A DNA stretch of 64,000 nt from Auriscalpium vulgare (lineage: Eukaryota; Basidiomycota; Agaricomycetes; Russulales; Auriscalpiaceae). The stretch's first letter is position 1, and every line of letters starts with the position of its first letter. The stretch is taken from the NCBI GenBank assembly GCA_019915015.1, contig JAHBBC010000015.1, positions 682,001 through 746,000 of the forward strand, given 5' to 3'. Below the pieces are notes generated by a model, which had not been told where the DNA came from, made no database searches, and worked only from the letters and a program-made list of their open reading frames with translations. This document shows positions 19,749 to 31,724 of this stretch, in pieces. A program made the translations under genes and the position numbers.

Positions 19749-22372
19749 ATGTCGGCGACATATATGCACTATTCCACCCCGTCTTCGCTGCCGTCGGATT
19801 ATGCGCTCTTATCTCGCTATGCCGCCGCGCACGGAGCAGACCCCCCTGATGATGCTTCTACGACCTCTCACGACGACGAAGACCGCGATGATCTCCCCGC
19901 AGACGAAGACGACGCCCCTCCAGCACATAGGTACCGGCCGATACAGCGACGCAGTAGCTTTCCAACGCCGTACATCCGCCCACCCAACCCCAAGCTCCCG
20001 GACGTTTTGTCCTCCAAACGCTCGGTCGCAGACGAATTTACACCGCTGCTCGTGCCCCGCATCGAAGAAGAGGAGGACCACAGCGACACACCTGAGCCCG
20101 GCAACCTCCTCAAAATATACAAAGATGAACTGCGCATCCTGATGAAGTATACTCTTCCGGTTTTCGGGTACGTGTGCACTTCTTCGTGACCGCATCTCAC
20201 AGCTGAAACATAGCGCGTTTTAGGACACATGTACTTGAATACTCACTCGTGGTGGCCTCGGTTGTTGCCATCGGACACCTATCTACGAACGCGCTCGCCG
20301 CGGCTACTTTAGGTTCGATGACGGCAAGCGTATCAGGCTTCAGCATCATCCAGGGCTTTGCGAGCACGCTTGATACGATGCTGCCGAGTGCTTGGACTTC
20401 CTCACAACCGCAGCTGGTAGGGCTGTGGGCACAGAGAATGGGTCAGTCATTGTATGCGCTCGGAAAAACAGTTGACTTGCTAACGCTCTATCAGCCGTGG
20501 TGATGTCGGTGTCCCTCATTGTATGAGCATCGTCTTTGCCCCCTGTTGACGCCCTAGCGCTAACACACCTGCAGCCTGTCTTCGTTATTTGGTTCAATGC
20601 AGAATCAATCCTTCTCTTCTTGCACCAAGAACCGGAAGTGGCACGGCTTGCCGGACTGTATCTAAAGTATCTGTCCATATCTTTGCCTGCATACACTTTC
20701 AATTCCATATCTCGGTAAGCAGTGTTTTATATTCAAAATCTGATTCTCCCTGACGTCGGTGGTTTGAAGCCGATATTTCCAGTCTCAAGGCAAGCCTGTT
20801 CGAAATCTATTTGCCAGTAAACTTATTGCGCTTTCTTGCAGGTCTATTTACTGTGCCGACGCAGATCATTGTGGTCATTGCTCCTATCAATGCTGTCTTA
20901 AACTGGCTTCTTGGTACGCCAGCCCATCAGTTTCATGTCTTGATAGCTGATTCGCATGCAGTATGGGGACCGAAACCTATTGCACTTGGATTCATCGGCG
21001 CCCCCATCGCGACCTCGATATCGTACAATCTGGTTTCGTTGGCGTCCATCGTGTACGGAGTTTTCTTCGTTCCAAAGACTGCGTGGCATCCGTTGTCCAG
21101 GCGGACCTTCACCAGTCTAGGTGTTCTGGTGCAACTCGGTCTTGCAGGCGTCGGTGTGTCTCGATCTGGGGAAGGGCGTTTTCGATGTTCTAAGCAAGCG
21201 TAACTCAATAGGTCAAACTGCTTCCGAGTGGTGGTCATGGGAGTTGGTCGGCCGTGAGTTGTCCTTTGCTGTAAGCAACGTTGATCTCACCAGTTGTATC
21301 ACAGTCGCCGCCAGTTTGTGAGTCATGGAATATGCCTCCCAGGCTAAATCTGATGGCTTGCGACAAGGCTGGGGCCAGTTTCTCTCGCCACGCAGTCTGT
21401 CCTCCTGGTCTCGGCGTCGACGACTTACCAAGCGCCCTTCGCTCTCAGCGTCGCCACTTCTGTCCGGTAAATGCAATCACCCATTCGTTCTCATACCGTT
21501 GTTCACGCCCTATTCTATCGTCTCCCAATAGAATTGGTAATCTTCTCGGCGAGCAGAACGCCTTCCGCGCAGGCGTGTCATCGAGAGTCGCCATGCTGAT
21601 GGCGCTGGGCATCGCCGGACTCTGCAGGTGCGTTCTTCCCAAGGTGGAATTTGGCTGGGCGCATGGGACTTAAGTACTCGCTCGGGCGATTTCTTCTGCA
21701 CAACAGCGCCCTGTTTCTCACGTTCCGCGCGAAGTGGGGGCTTATATTCAATGACGATCCGAGTACGTTCTCACTTGGCGGAGTCCCGCGCACCCGTATG
21801 GATGTTGAATTCTTGTAACCAGGTGTTGTCACGCTGGTCGCGTCCATTATGCCGTTGGTAGCATTGTTCCAGGTGTTCGATGCGTTGAGTTCCGTCAGTG
21901 GCGGCATTCTGCGCGCAAGGGGAAAGCAGGTGCGCGCATTGCACTATTCGTGTCCGAAACAGACGCGCTGACATGTACTCAATGGCCTTCAGTTCACAGG
22001 CGCGTTGCTGAACTTGAGGTACGTCGGACACGCGTCTCGAGTGCGGGTTTACGACGTACCAACTCTAACCTGACACCCCTTCCATGCAGCGCGTACTACG
22101 TTATAGGTAGATATTTCCTCATCTTTGGCAGCCCCGCAACAGCCAATAACGCTTCTTTTATTCTAGGCATCCCGTTCGGCGTCTGGCTGGCGTTTAGCCG
22201 GGGAATGGAGCTGCACGGGCTGTGGATTGGGCTGACGGTGTCGCTCGTGTACAGCGCGGTCGTAGGGGTGTACCTCTCCCTCGTGACGGACTGGGCGCAT
22301 GAGCTGGACAAGGTGCAGAAGCGGCTCGCTGCGGACAAGCATGTCCGCTATGATGCGGAGACGACGGCGTAG
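19749..22372 (+). CDS. MATE-family multidrug/cation exporter
   Basis: The sixteen exons are 19749..20167, 20224..20441, 20495..20520, 20575..20714, 20770..20789, 20842..20913, 20962..21153, 21212..21253, 21305..21317, 21368..21466, 21532..21627, 21707..21762, 21823..21929, 21993..22018, 22090..22106 and 22167..22372, giving 582 aa. A ~130-residue acidic, Pro-rich cytoplasmic N-terminus precedes about 12 membrane segments. MATE signatures include LEYSLVVASV, LDTMLPSAW, WWSWELVGLAASLLGPVSLA, RIGNLLGE-x-NAFRA and AYYVIGIPFGVWLAF. It is probably an H+-coupled exporter of organic cations in the vacuolar or plasma membrane. The intron after exon 5 uses a GC donor (AAG|GCAAGC). The gene starts just outside the right duplication arm and shares its upstream region with SAM50. 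Confidence 0.92.
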
Positions 22373-22451
22373 AGGGAAGTGGAGCGGTTGTGTTTATTGA
22401 TGGCGCGAGCGGCAGATATGTGACACCGAGGTAGAATGACACCAGCCCCCA

Positions 22452-22480
22452 CACGGCGACGGCTTACCGCCGTCGCCGTG
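22452..22480 (+). other. Perfect 12-bp hairpin in the MATE 3' flank
   Basis: CACGGCGACGGC and GCCGTCGCCGTG flank a 5-nt loop (TTACC), about 80 nt after the MATE stop codon. It could form a stable 3'-UTR stem. No function can be assigned. Confidence 0.5.
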
Positions 22481-22908
22481 CGAGCATCGAGCGCACGAGG
22501 CGGTCTTCCGAGACGTACTGTAGAAGGTGAACTTCGGTGATAGAGGTGGATGCCTCCAAGATATCGTACATCGAACTGCTGCAGTACTCTGGCTGTCTCC
22601 CCAGCTGCAGGAAGTATCGCTCAATTGCAAGGCTGACATGGACATATGGACACTGACATGCACTGACACGGACATCTTGACACCGTCGGCGCGGGCGCTC
22701 GTATGGGCGACAACACGAGCGCGTCGGATTGGATAGGCAATCGCGCGGACTATTGCGCGGGTCGCCCGCTGACAGCAGCCATTGCGCCGAACGCCCTTCT
22801 CACACTCACCTCACTATCTTGGAAACGGGAACACCGAACGTGGTGCAGCTGCGTGGATGAAGGGTATAAAGGTAGGCTGCGCTGCGCTCTGGACCAGCGG
22901 ACTTTGCC

Positions 22909-25653
22909 ATGGCACCTCGTTCGCCGCTCGCACACGATTCGTCCAGCTCGCGCGCCTCCGACATCGAGAAGAAGGCGCCCGAGGTTTCCGGGAATGTCGT
23001 CGACGTTGACGGAAACAGCGCGCTCAGCATAGACTTCGCGTCCTACCATGACGAGCGTGCAGGCCGTCTCGTCGTCGACCCAGAGTGCGTCGCGTCGCAT
23101 CCGGTGTTGCGATGGCTGATTGCGTCTATGTTGACAGGGAAGCGCGGATCGAGTTTGGGGAGAAGGTGGCTGCGCGGCTGAAGCTCTCAGAGGACGGGAC
23201 GAAGGTGCTCTGGCCGCAGCCCACCGACTCGCCCGAGGACCCCCAGAACGTGCGTGCTTTGATCCTCGTGCTGGGAGTTCGCGCTTACACGGGGTTCGCA
23301 GTGGGACGCGCGCAGGAAGACGTTGCAACTCATCATCATAACATTGGCTGCTATCGTGCCTGACTTTGACTCTGGAATCGGTGTGTACTTATGCAGGTCG
23401 GCGTTGGGTGCTGGAGGCTAATGGCGGTGTGCAGGCATTGCCGCTATATTTGCATTGGCAAAGCAGTATAAGACGACGCCGGGCGTTATAAACAACCTGA
23501 CCTCAAAGTAAGCGTTCCGTCCATTGCTCACGATGTATGTGAGTGTATGTGCAAGTTGCTCACGATGTATGCGCAGTTGGAGCATTTTTCTCGTAGGTGA
23601 GCATGCCGGCTCTCGCTCCGCTCGGCTGCGAGGAGTATTGACTTTGGGTTGCATACTTAGGATGGGGCGGTATCTTCTCCGTCATACTGATCCGTCGCTA
23701 TGGCCGACTGCCTGTCCTGTTCTGGTCCCAGCTTCTAGCGCTCGGCTTCCTCGTCGGCTGCACATTCGCCCCAAACCTCAAGACGTTTGCAGGTACGCAC
23801 CACGCGATGTTGACAGCCTGTGCCTAGCGTTCATTGACTCGACGATAAATTATACAGCGATGCGGTGTCTGACTGGTTTTTTCGGGTGCGTCTGTATCGC
23901 CTGCCAAGGCTGAAAGTGCTGCGGTTTGAAATTGTTTACCTATTCAGGACCACTCCCCAAGTCACGGTGACTTCGAGTTTACTCTGGTATGTCGAGCGCT
24001 GTCAAGCTCACCAAGGCAACAGGGATTGTATGTCGTCACGGACATGTACCCGTTCCACCTCCAGGCGCGGAAGGTAAGCATTTGAATTGGCTGATGTAAG
24101 TCTGTATTGAAGATTGTGTCAGCTGAATGTATGGACGATGGGCTTCATCCTTTCTCCGTTTCTGTCTCCATTCGCTTTCGGATTTCTGGTTGCACGCGCA
24201 GAGTAAGGTCCTCGCTGCATTAACCTGTCATACAGTCATTCATACATCTGAATAGCTGGCGATGGGCGTACGGCATCGGCAGCATATACGGCGCCATCGT
24301 CCTGTTGCTCATCGTCTTCCTCGCCGAAGAAACGTACGTATTTCACCTATGATACCGTGGATCGCCGCTGACGCGCGCATGTGTGCAGAATGTACGACCG
24401 AACGGTCAGGCCGATACCGCCACGCCCCTCGCAAGGCCTCCGTTATCGTGTCGAGACGCTCCTCGGTGTCACGGGCGCGAAGCTGGCGAAGCACCGCGCA
24501 TCATGGTCGGAAGCATGCCTGGCACCGCTGGCTATCGTATGGCGCCCGCATATCCTGGGGCTACTCATCTTCGAGGTGAGATGGCCTCGTTCGGCGGCCA
24601 TGTGCAAGATGCTTATCTCGGGCAGGGGTTGCTGTTTGGTTTCGGCATTGGGATCACTGTAAGTGCGGGCGTCCGCGCGTCTAGTGTGCAGAACATACTG
24701 ATGTGAACGTACTGATGCTCTGTGCTTTCTGCTAGGTCACCATCGCCGTCTTCCTGGGTGTGCCAAAGCCTGAAGGGTATGGGTTTAGCGAATACGCCAT
24801 CGCGGGCGCTTATGGAACACCAATTGTAAGCCAAACTTTCTGCTGTCCCTGAGTTGTGGTTCGTGATGGGTGTCCGTACAGGTTGCTGTGCTAGTGGGCG
24901 AGGTCGTCGGACATTTCATAAACGACAAGATCATGAACACCAACATCAAGCGCAATCACGGCGTTTTCGAAGCAGAGACGCGCTTGTGGTATGTCTGGAC
25001 TCTGGGATTTACCTGATGTGGTGCCGATGATTGATGGTGACCGGTGACTTTTCGCAGGGCGTGTTACATTGCCGTACCCGTGTACATATGCGGTTTCGTT
25101 CTTCTCGGAGCTTCTCTGCAGCATCACCTCTCGCCGGGAGCCCTGGTGATGGGCTGGGGTCTCGCGGAAGTGGCTGTCATGATAAATACGGTCGCAGTTT
25201 GTGAGTGATTTGCGTATTTGGTTCAATCGAAACTCACAGCTGGGACAGATGCGTACTGTAACGATGCGTTCCCTAAACATCAGGTCCATTACGACTGCTC
25301 GGGAAGTGTTACGTTGGCTAATCAGCGGGCTTTCTGTTTCAGGGCGAAGTGAGCGCGTTGATCAACCTGGCGAGGATCTTGGGGGGGTTTTCCGTCGCTT
25401 ACTTCCAGATCCCTTGGGCGAGCAAGCACGGAGCGCTGCAGACGTTCGGGGTGGAGGCCGCGTACGTGCTGACGGAATGTGTCGGCATTCTCGCTGACAC
25501 GACTTCTTGGCATAGGATTGTGGCTGCGGTATTTGTCCTGGTCGTGCCTGCAATCCAGATACACGGGAGGCACCTGCGGGTCAGTGCTCTCAATGCTATG
25601 GTATGAGAGTTGGTGACTGACATTAGCGTCTGCAGAGTCGCTTCTCCCTCTGA
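22909..25653 (+). CDS. MFS transporter, tandem copy 1
   Basis: The twenty exons begin 22909..23084, 23138..23249, 23302..23380 and 23435..23507, and end 25249..25283, 25343..25461, 25516..25579 and 25636..25653. The protein has 547 aa and about 12 membrane helices. Marks are the N-terminal VDPEEARIEFGEKVA, VPDFDSGIGIAAIFALAKQ, the loop 2-3 motif RRYGRLPVLFWSQ, DWRWAYGIGSIYGA and QGEVSALINLARILGGFSVAYFQ. It belongs to a widespread basidiomycete group of plasma-membrane facilitators of unknown substrate. A TATAAA box lies at 22865-22870. It is a direct tandem duplicate of 26286-29001. The intron at 25284-25342 is absent from the sister copy. Confidence 0.92.
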
Positions 25654-26285
25654 TAGACGAGTAGACATGATATGTTGTCAGTACAGGGACTAAGACAATA
25701 GACGCTCACGAGGCCAAGGGCGTGGACACGATCGACGATCAGCACCTGGGGGACGACGTCGACGTGCTCACTGTTAGTCTGCGCCATAACAATATCCCGC
25801 CGACCGACACGTGCTAGGGCAGCTTCTCTGGATGGCCCCACGGGTGGTAGCTGGGCGCGGAGATGCGTCACAATCCCATGACCCTCTGCCAGAGCTTATT
25901 TGGAAAGCGGCCTCCGAGTGAGCCCCTGGCCATATGTGGCGGGTGTCGAGCGAGCGTGAGGCAGGGAACAGCAGTGCAAGGGCACGGGTGGGAGCTCACA
26001 GCCGCTTGCGACGAGAAGAGAGCCGCGTTGCGTGAGCGTGGGCCTGAGATGCATCGGACGGTTGGTAGCCGTGGGCAACAAAGCGATCGGACGCTTGGTC
26101 GTCGCGCGGCGATTGGTCCCGCGTCTGTGTCACAAGACGGTGGGACCCGCGAAGCCGGAGGTGAGATGGAGAATCAGAGAGATGTCGTATACAGTACATT
26201 GGCGACGCGCTCGATCTTATAAGTATCCCTTTCAGTATGTTTCCACCCCGCCCCAGGTTCCCTCACGTCCCCCGCCCGCGCAACC
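25654..26285. promoter_or_regulatory. Spacer and promoter between the two MFS copies
   Basis: This ~630-bp spacer has a TATA-like TTATAAG at 26217-26223, about 65 nt before the second ATG. No gene was found. Confidence 0.45.
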
Positions 26286-29001
26286 ATGTCGCACCTCCCC
26301 GCCGAAAAGGACTCCGCCAGCTCGCGCTCGCGCGGCTCAACCAATGACCCTGAGAAGGCAGCGACGTCCGCCGTGGAGGTCATGCCCGACGACGACATCG
26401 ACCTCCTCTCTTACCACGAGCACCGCGCCGGGCGGCTCGTCGTCGACCCAGAGTGCGTTCCCCCCATTCTGCAGACGCGCGTTGACGTTGACTGGCTTCT
26501 TGCAGGGAGGCGCGGATCGAGTTTGGTGACAAAGTCGCGTCGCGTTTGAAGTTGACGCGCGATAGGACGAAGGTTTTGTGGCCCCAGCCCACAGAGGACC
26601 CGGAGGACCCTCAGAATGTGCGTGCTGCTGTCGTCGTCTGCTGGTTGGAGTCACTATAACATGTTCGTGGCGTTCTAGTGGTCGTCGCGCCGGAAGGCTC
26701 TCCAGCTGTTCATCATCACCCTGGCCGCCATCGTTCCGGACTTTGACTCGGGCATTGGTGCGGTGGCAGTTTCCAAGTTCGAAAAAGTCGTGTTGACGAA
26801 AAGGCGTGTTGCTAGGCATTGCGGCCATATTTGCATTGGCAAAGCAGTATAACACAACGCCGGGCGTGATCAACAACCTCACATCCAAGTGTGCTACCTG
26901 TTGTAGTCTCCGCTAAATGCATTGCTGATCGTTTCCTGGCCCAGTTGGAGCATCTTTCTTCTCGGTGAGCGGGCCCATTATATCGATGCACATGCGAAAC
27001 TCACATGTCTTGTTTCTAGGATGGGGCAGTATCTTCGCGGTGATGCTCATGCGTCGATATGGACGTCTCCCGGTGCTATTCTGGTCACAGGTGGGGCCTT
27101 CGGACTGCGACTTCCCCATCACTCACGCTGATCTATCACCGCAGCTTCTGGCACTGGGCTTCCTTGTTGGATGCACCTTCGCGCCAAATCTGAAGACCTT
27201 CACTGGTGCGTCTGGAAATGTTGTCTCGCCTCGCGTGCATCTTCTCAACGGCGGTTTTCCCTCTCAGCTATGCGCTGCTTGACTGCATTCTTTGGGTGCG
27301 TACCCCATGTTTCCGGGCAGTGTTTCAACACTGACGTGGCGGTGCAGCACATGTCCCCAAGTGACAGTACGCAGGCCCTGGTTTCTGGCGGGAATTGCTT
27401 CTGACCAGGCGGCTTCCCATTCAGGGATTGTACATAGTCACCGACATGTATCCCTTCCACAAACAGGCTCGGAAGGTACTAAATCAGCCCGCGTTCTCTG
27501 CGAAGTACATCCTCATGGTCAACTTCGCAGCTCAACTTCTGGACCATGGGCTTCATTATATCGCCCTTCCTCTCGCCATTTGCCTTTGGTTTCTTGGTCG
27601 CACGACAGAGGTGAGAATACGAGATTTACGTGAGCTGCGTTGTCAGTGTGTCTGATCTGCCGCCTCTGCACAGCTGGCGATGGGCGTACGGTATCGGTAG
27701 CATCTACGGCGCGGTTGTCCTGGCTCTCATCGTATTCTTCGGCGAGGAGACGTACGTTTTCACCCACCGCCCCGAGTAGCTGCGTTCTCACGTTCCTCGC
27801 AGCATATACGACCGCACACACAAGCCAATCCCATCACGCCCGACGACTGGCCTGCGGTACCGCATCGAGACCCTGCTCGGTCTCACAGGCCTCAAGATGG
27901 CGAAGTACCGGTCCTCGTGGGCGGCGAGCATCATGGCCCCTCTGAGCATCGTATGGCGGCCGCACCTGCTGGGCATCCTGATATTCGAGGTCAGCTTGAT
28001 TATGCTGACCAGTTGACGCCGTGCTCACTCCGACGGATCACAGGCTCTACTGTTCGGATTCAGCATCGGAATCAATGTGCGCTTCGTTGTGTTCCCCGTA
28101 TTGAGATTATGAAATGGGGGCTGACGCTGGCTGACGACAGGTTACGAATGCCGTGTTCTTGGGCACGCCGAAGCCTGTGGGCTTTGGGTTCAGCCCTGAC
28201 GGGATTGCGGGCGCGTACGGTACTCCCATCGTGAGTGTTCGCCAAGTGACCCGCGCCACTGAGTTGTACTGATGACATCCAAACCCCTCAGGTGGCTGTT
28301 CTCGTCGGCGAAATTGTGGGCCATTTTGTGAACGACATGATCATGAACATTTCTATACGCCGCAACCACGGCGTGTTCGAGGCTGAGAGTCGATTATGGT
28401 GAGCTCGGGCCTTGATTCTAGCGCATGGATGCTTTTACTCACACGCGTATTAGGGCGTGCTACATCGCAGTTCCGCTGTACATCTGCGGCTTTGTGCTCC
28501 TCGGCGCGTCGTTCCAGAAGCACCTCTCGACGGGCGCGCTGGTCATGGGATGGGGCATCGCGGAAGTTGCGGTCATGATCAACACCGTCGCTGTTTGTAC
28601 GTCCTCATTGGCTTTCAAGGGCTGACACCAGTGAGCTGACCGTGGAACGCAGATGCGTATTGCAACGATGCCTTCCCGAAGCACCAGGGCGAGATTAGTG
28701 CGCTGATCAACCTCTCACGGACGCTCGGCGGCTTCAGCGTGGCGTACTTCCAAGTGCCATGGGCAACGAAACACGGCGCCTTGCAGACGTTCGGCGTCGA
28801 GGCTGCGTGAGTTCTTCATCCTTCGTATCATCCTTTCTTCCATGGGAGCTGAGGGTTTGGTATAGCATTGTGACGGGGCTTTTCCTTCTGATCGTGCCAG
28901 CGCTGCAGCTAAAGGGACGCGCACTGCGGGTGAGTTTGCTTCTGCGTGCTGTTGGGCGTTGATCTGATATGTGGGTGGCGCAGGATCGTTTTTCTCTTTG
29001 A
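26286..29001 (+). CDS. MFS transporter, tandem copy 2
   Basis: The twenty exons run from 26286..26452, 26506..26617, 26679..26757 and 26816..26888 to 28454..28596, 28653..28806, 28866..28929 and 28984..29001, giving 544 aa. It is colinear with copy 1 exon by exon, with most exon lengths identical (112, 79, 73, 20, 28, 19, 51, 80, 78, 187, 33, 90, 107, 143, 64, 18). Two introns differ. Copy 2 has an extra intron at 27091-27144 (after VLFWSQ) and lacks the copy 1 intron before QGE-x-SALINL. Family marks are WGSIFAVMLMRRYGRLPVLF, SWRWAYGIGSIYGAVV and NHGVFEAESRLWACY. It shares the substrate class with copy 1; the substrate is unknown. Confidence 0.92.
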
Positions 29002-29294
29002 TCGTACTTGGAAGACTCAAGAGGGACTTGAGCGGTATTTGCTGGAAAGATAGTTGATTTCCGAAATTTACTTGTAACTGTCATGCACCACATTAACGCT
29101 GGGCCAATTCGAGCTTCGTATACTGATACTGGCGTTTCGAGTCCTTCTGTATACGTATAATATCTGCCGTCTGTACTTCTATACCTTCATCGCACGCACT
29201 AAAAAATTGTCGAACATTTTTTTGTGGTAGGAGTGTGAGGTCTTTGATGTGTGATTGAGTGCATATTAGTTAACAGCTGGGCTATGGAGTTCCA

Positions 29295-30910
29295 CTACGA
29301 CTGCATAGCTTCGTCAGTGACATGTCCTGCACTGTGCTCTCTTGCCAAGCGACGCTTCACGAGACTGCGATCACCACCAGTCAGCAACGCCGCGTGCGCA
29401 AGTAACAGCGTGATATACCTCTCGAACGTGTCCAGGGGACTCAGACTCGAAGACGCCTTCGCGGGGGTGCCAGGTGGGGCGAGAGCAATACGCGGCACCC
29501 AGCTGCTCAGCGGGCTCGTCCCAGGTTCGTAGATCGCCTGCGCGACGTACAGTAGCAGCCCGTCCGACTGCAGGTCCACCTGCGCCGGCCGCACCGTCTG
29601 CGCGAGCGGCAGCTGCTCGATGTCCATCGCAGCCTCCCCATCTTCTGGCAGCACGGGCACGGATACAGGGACGCTGTATGCCGCCCGTGCGAGCGGGATG
29701 ATGCGCGCAAGCAGGTTCGGGAGGGTCGTGTCGGTGTGATAGGCGATGGGATGGAATGTGGTCGGGTAGGGGAATTTGTAGCTTGCTGGAGCGGGAGGGG
29801 CGGTGGGCGCGGAGGCGAGGTTTGGACGGAGGGAAGCGGGCGCGGAGCTTGTCGGCGGGCGTGGCGGGGGCAGCTCACAGAGGCGGGTGTCGCGCCACCA
29901 GAACCTCAATATGCGTATCAACATGTATGCACCAAAGACAATGATACACTGCATGCTCACCGGAATGAGGACTCGCAATCGGCGACGTCCTGGCCCTTCC
30001 ATTTCAGCACGTCGAGCACATGCAGTATGCCGTTGTCCTGCCAGTTCTGGTCCAGGATGCAGTCCAGGATCGTGTCCGAGGGCAGCGGCGAGGGGAAGCG
30101 GGGCATGAGCGGCTTGCCCAGAAGACGCGAGCGCAGCACCGTGTTGGGCACTATGCACACAAGCGGTCAGCGCTCCCGTCAGCAGAGGCGTAGAAGAGAC
30201 GCACCGACTCCGATCGACCCGCTCCCTTGGTGCGAGATCGCCAGGCAGCGCTTGCCCGTGGGGACGGGGGCCACCGCGACCCAGTTCGTCTGCAGATCTG
30301 GCGGCAGGCCGTCGAGCGGGGCGTCCGCGTCGGGGTCGAAGGCGGGCGTCGCGGTCCACGGGTCCGTCTCTGGCATCTCGAGCAGCTCCGCGTACATGAT
30401 TTTCTCCGCCCATTTGTTCGGCTTTGGCTTCTTGCTCGCGGGGGGCGCCTTCTTCCGCCGGCCCTTGCGCTTTGGTTGGAAGGCTGTGGGCAGCTCGAGG
30501 TCCTTGGTTTCAGTGGGGGGAGGGCCGGACGGGCCTTCATGCAGCATGGCTGCGAGCTGGGCGACGCCCGAGCGCACGATCTCCGCGTCCGCATTGCCGC
30601 CATCGTCGTCGTCCGAGTCGCCCAGGCGCAAGCCCGCGAAGAGATCGATGTGACGCTCGCTGTCGATGCGTTTGGCGCGTCTCTAGGGGTCACGGAGAGG
30701 CGAGATGAGACGGCAGAGCGCGTGCGGGGCCGGGGGTGCGTACGCGTTTCTGGTCATCGAGAGCCTGGACGACGGGTTCAGGGACACGGTGAGAGAAAGA
30801 GGGACCTGGTGGCGCACCTGCTTGCGGCGGGTCTCCTGCGAGAGCGTGCGGTCGAGGATGCTTCGAGGGGGCTGCTTGTAGGAGACCTTGCGGTCTGAAA
30901 ACGCGCTCAT
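29295..30910 (-). CDS. Snurportin-1-like snRNP import adaptor
   Basis: The five exons on the minus strand are 30910..30818, 30764..30744, 30682..30205, 30150..29961 and 29904..29295, giving 463 aa. Snurportin binds the trimethylguanosine cap of assembled U snRNPs and bridges them to importin-beta. The N-terminal ~60 residues are basic with spaced R/K (RRKQALDDQKRRRAKRI), like an importin-beta-binding segment. The cap-binding fold (~160-400) shows LQTNWVAVAPVPTGKRCLAI, then TILDCI and VLDVLKWKGQDVADCESSFR, and later DGLLLYVAQAIYEPGTSPL, all matching family blocks. U6 itself is not an m3G-capped cargo, so its proximity to U6 genes elsewhere in the window is probably chance. The C-terminal ~40 residues are uncertain. 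Confidence 0.88.
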
Positions 30911-31724
30911 GGTGGCAGGACGTGAGGCAAGTGTGTGGGTGCTACTAGTATCGTGACCGCTCTCCGATGATCGATGAAGGATCGTGTCGCCTTCTTGGTG
31001 CTATCACCATGCGCAAGGGGTGGGAGTGCAGAGAAATGGGTTGTGGACGAGATGTAGTGACAATGAGTGTAGCGACTCAACGCCTGCCTCATGGAAAGGA
31101 AGAGGTGAGAAATGCTGTATTCGACTCTGAACCTGCATAATTATGTACAAGAGTAAAAATACTATATCATGATTACAAGGAAAGAGTTTGAACTACGTGT
31201 CTTTACAGGCTTGTAGAACTAGTCATCCATCATTACTCTTTCTTCAAGATTATGACGACCGTCAGTTTGGCTTTGTTTGGGCATTTTCTGTCCTTACGCG
31301 GCATAAGCTGCCTTTCCTGTAGACTCCGCCACTCATTTTTGTCCATCAGTTCGAGCTGATGCGCAATTTTCGCGAGCTGCTTGCTCTCCTGATCGTTGAG
31401 CACGCGGAGCCGTTCGAATCAAACTTCAATTCTCGCCGGACGTGCAAAGCGCAGCTCGTTGTAGGATCTGGTTCCGGTGATGGTTAGAGGATGATTGAGG
31501 GGCAGAAGGGATACATATGGCAAAACATGTTGACGGTCATCATACAGAGCTGGCTACGGGAGCTTTGGATCCAGGTTCAGTGGCGTCTTGAGTATATGTA
31601 CAGTCGACTTAGGCCGGCGTCCACAGCCTGTAGGTCAGCAGATATTTATAGCGACAGGCACTCTTACTATTAGCACACGCATAACTTCAACAGCGGCGGA
31701 GCGTAGCTCCGGCATTTCTTGTAT
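30911..31724. other. Intergenic, no gene seen
   Basis: This AT-richer interval upstream of snurportin contains no open frame with support. It includes probable promoter for snurportin and the 3' flank of the next minus-strand gene. Confidence 0.5.

Noticed and set aside
29736..30653. Plus-strand open frame of 305 codons
   Set aside because: It is antisense to the snurportin exons, which match the family block by block.
29295..30910. Functional link between snurportin and the U6 genes as a gene cluster
   Set aside because: U6 is not m3G-capped and does not use snurportin, and the genes are tens of kilobases apart. The co-occurrence is probably chance.
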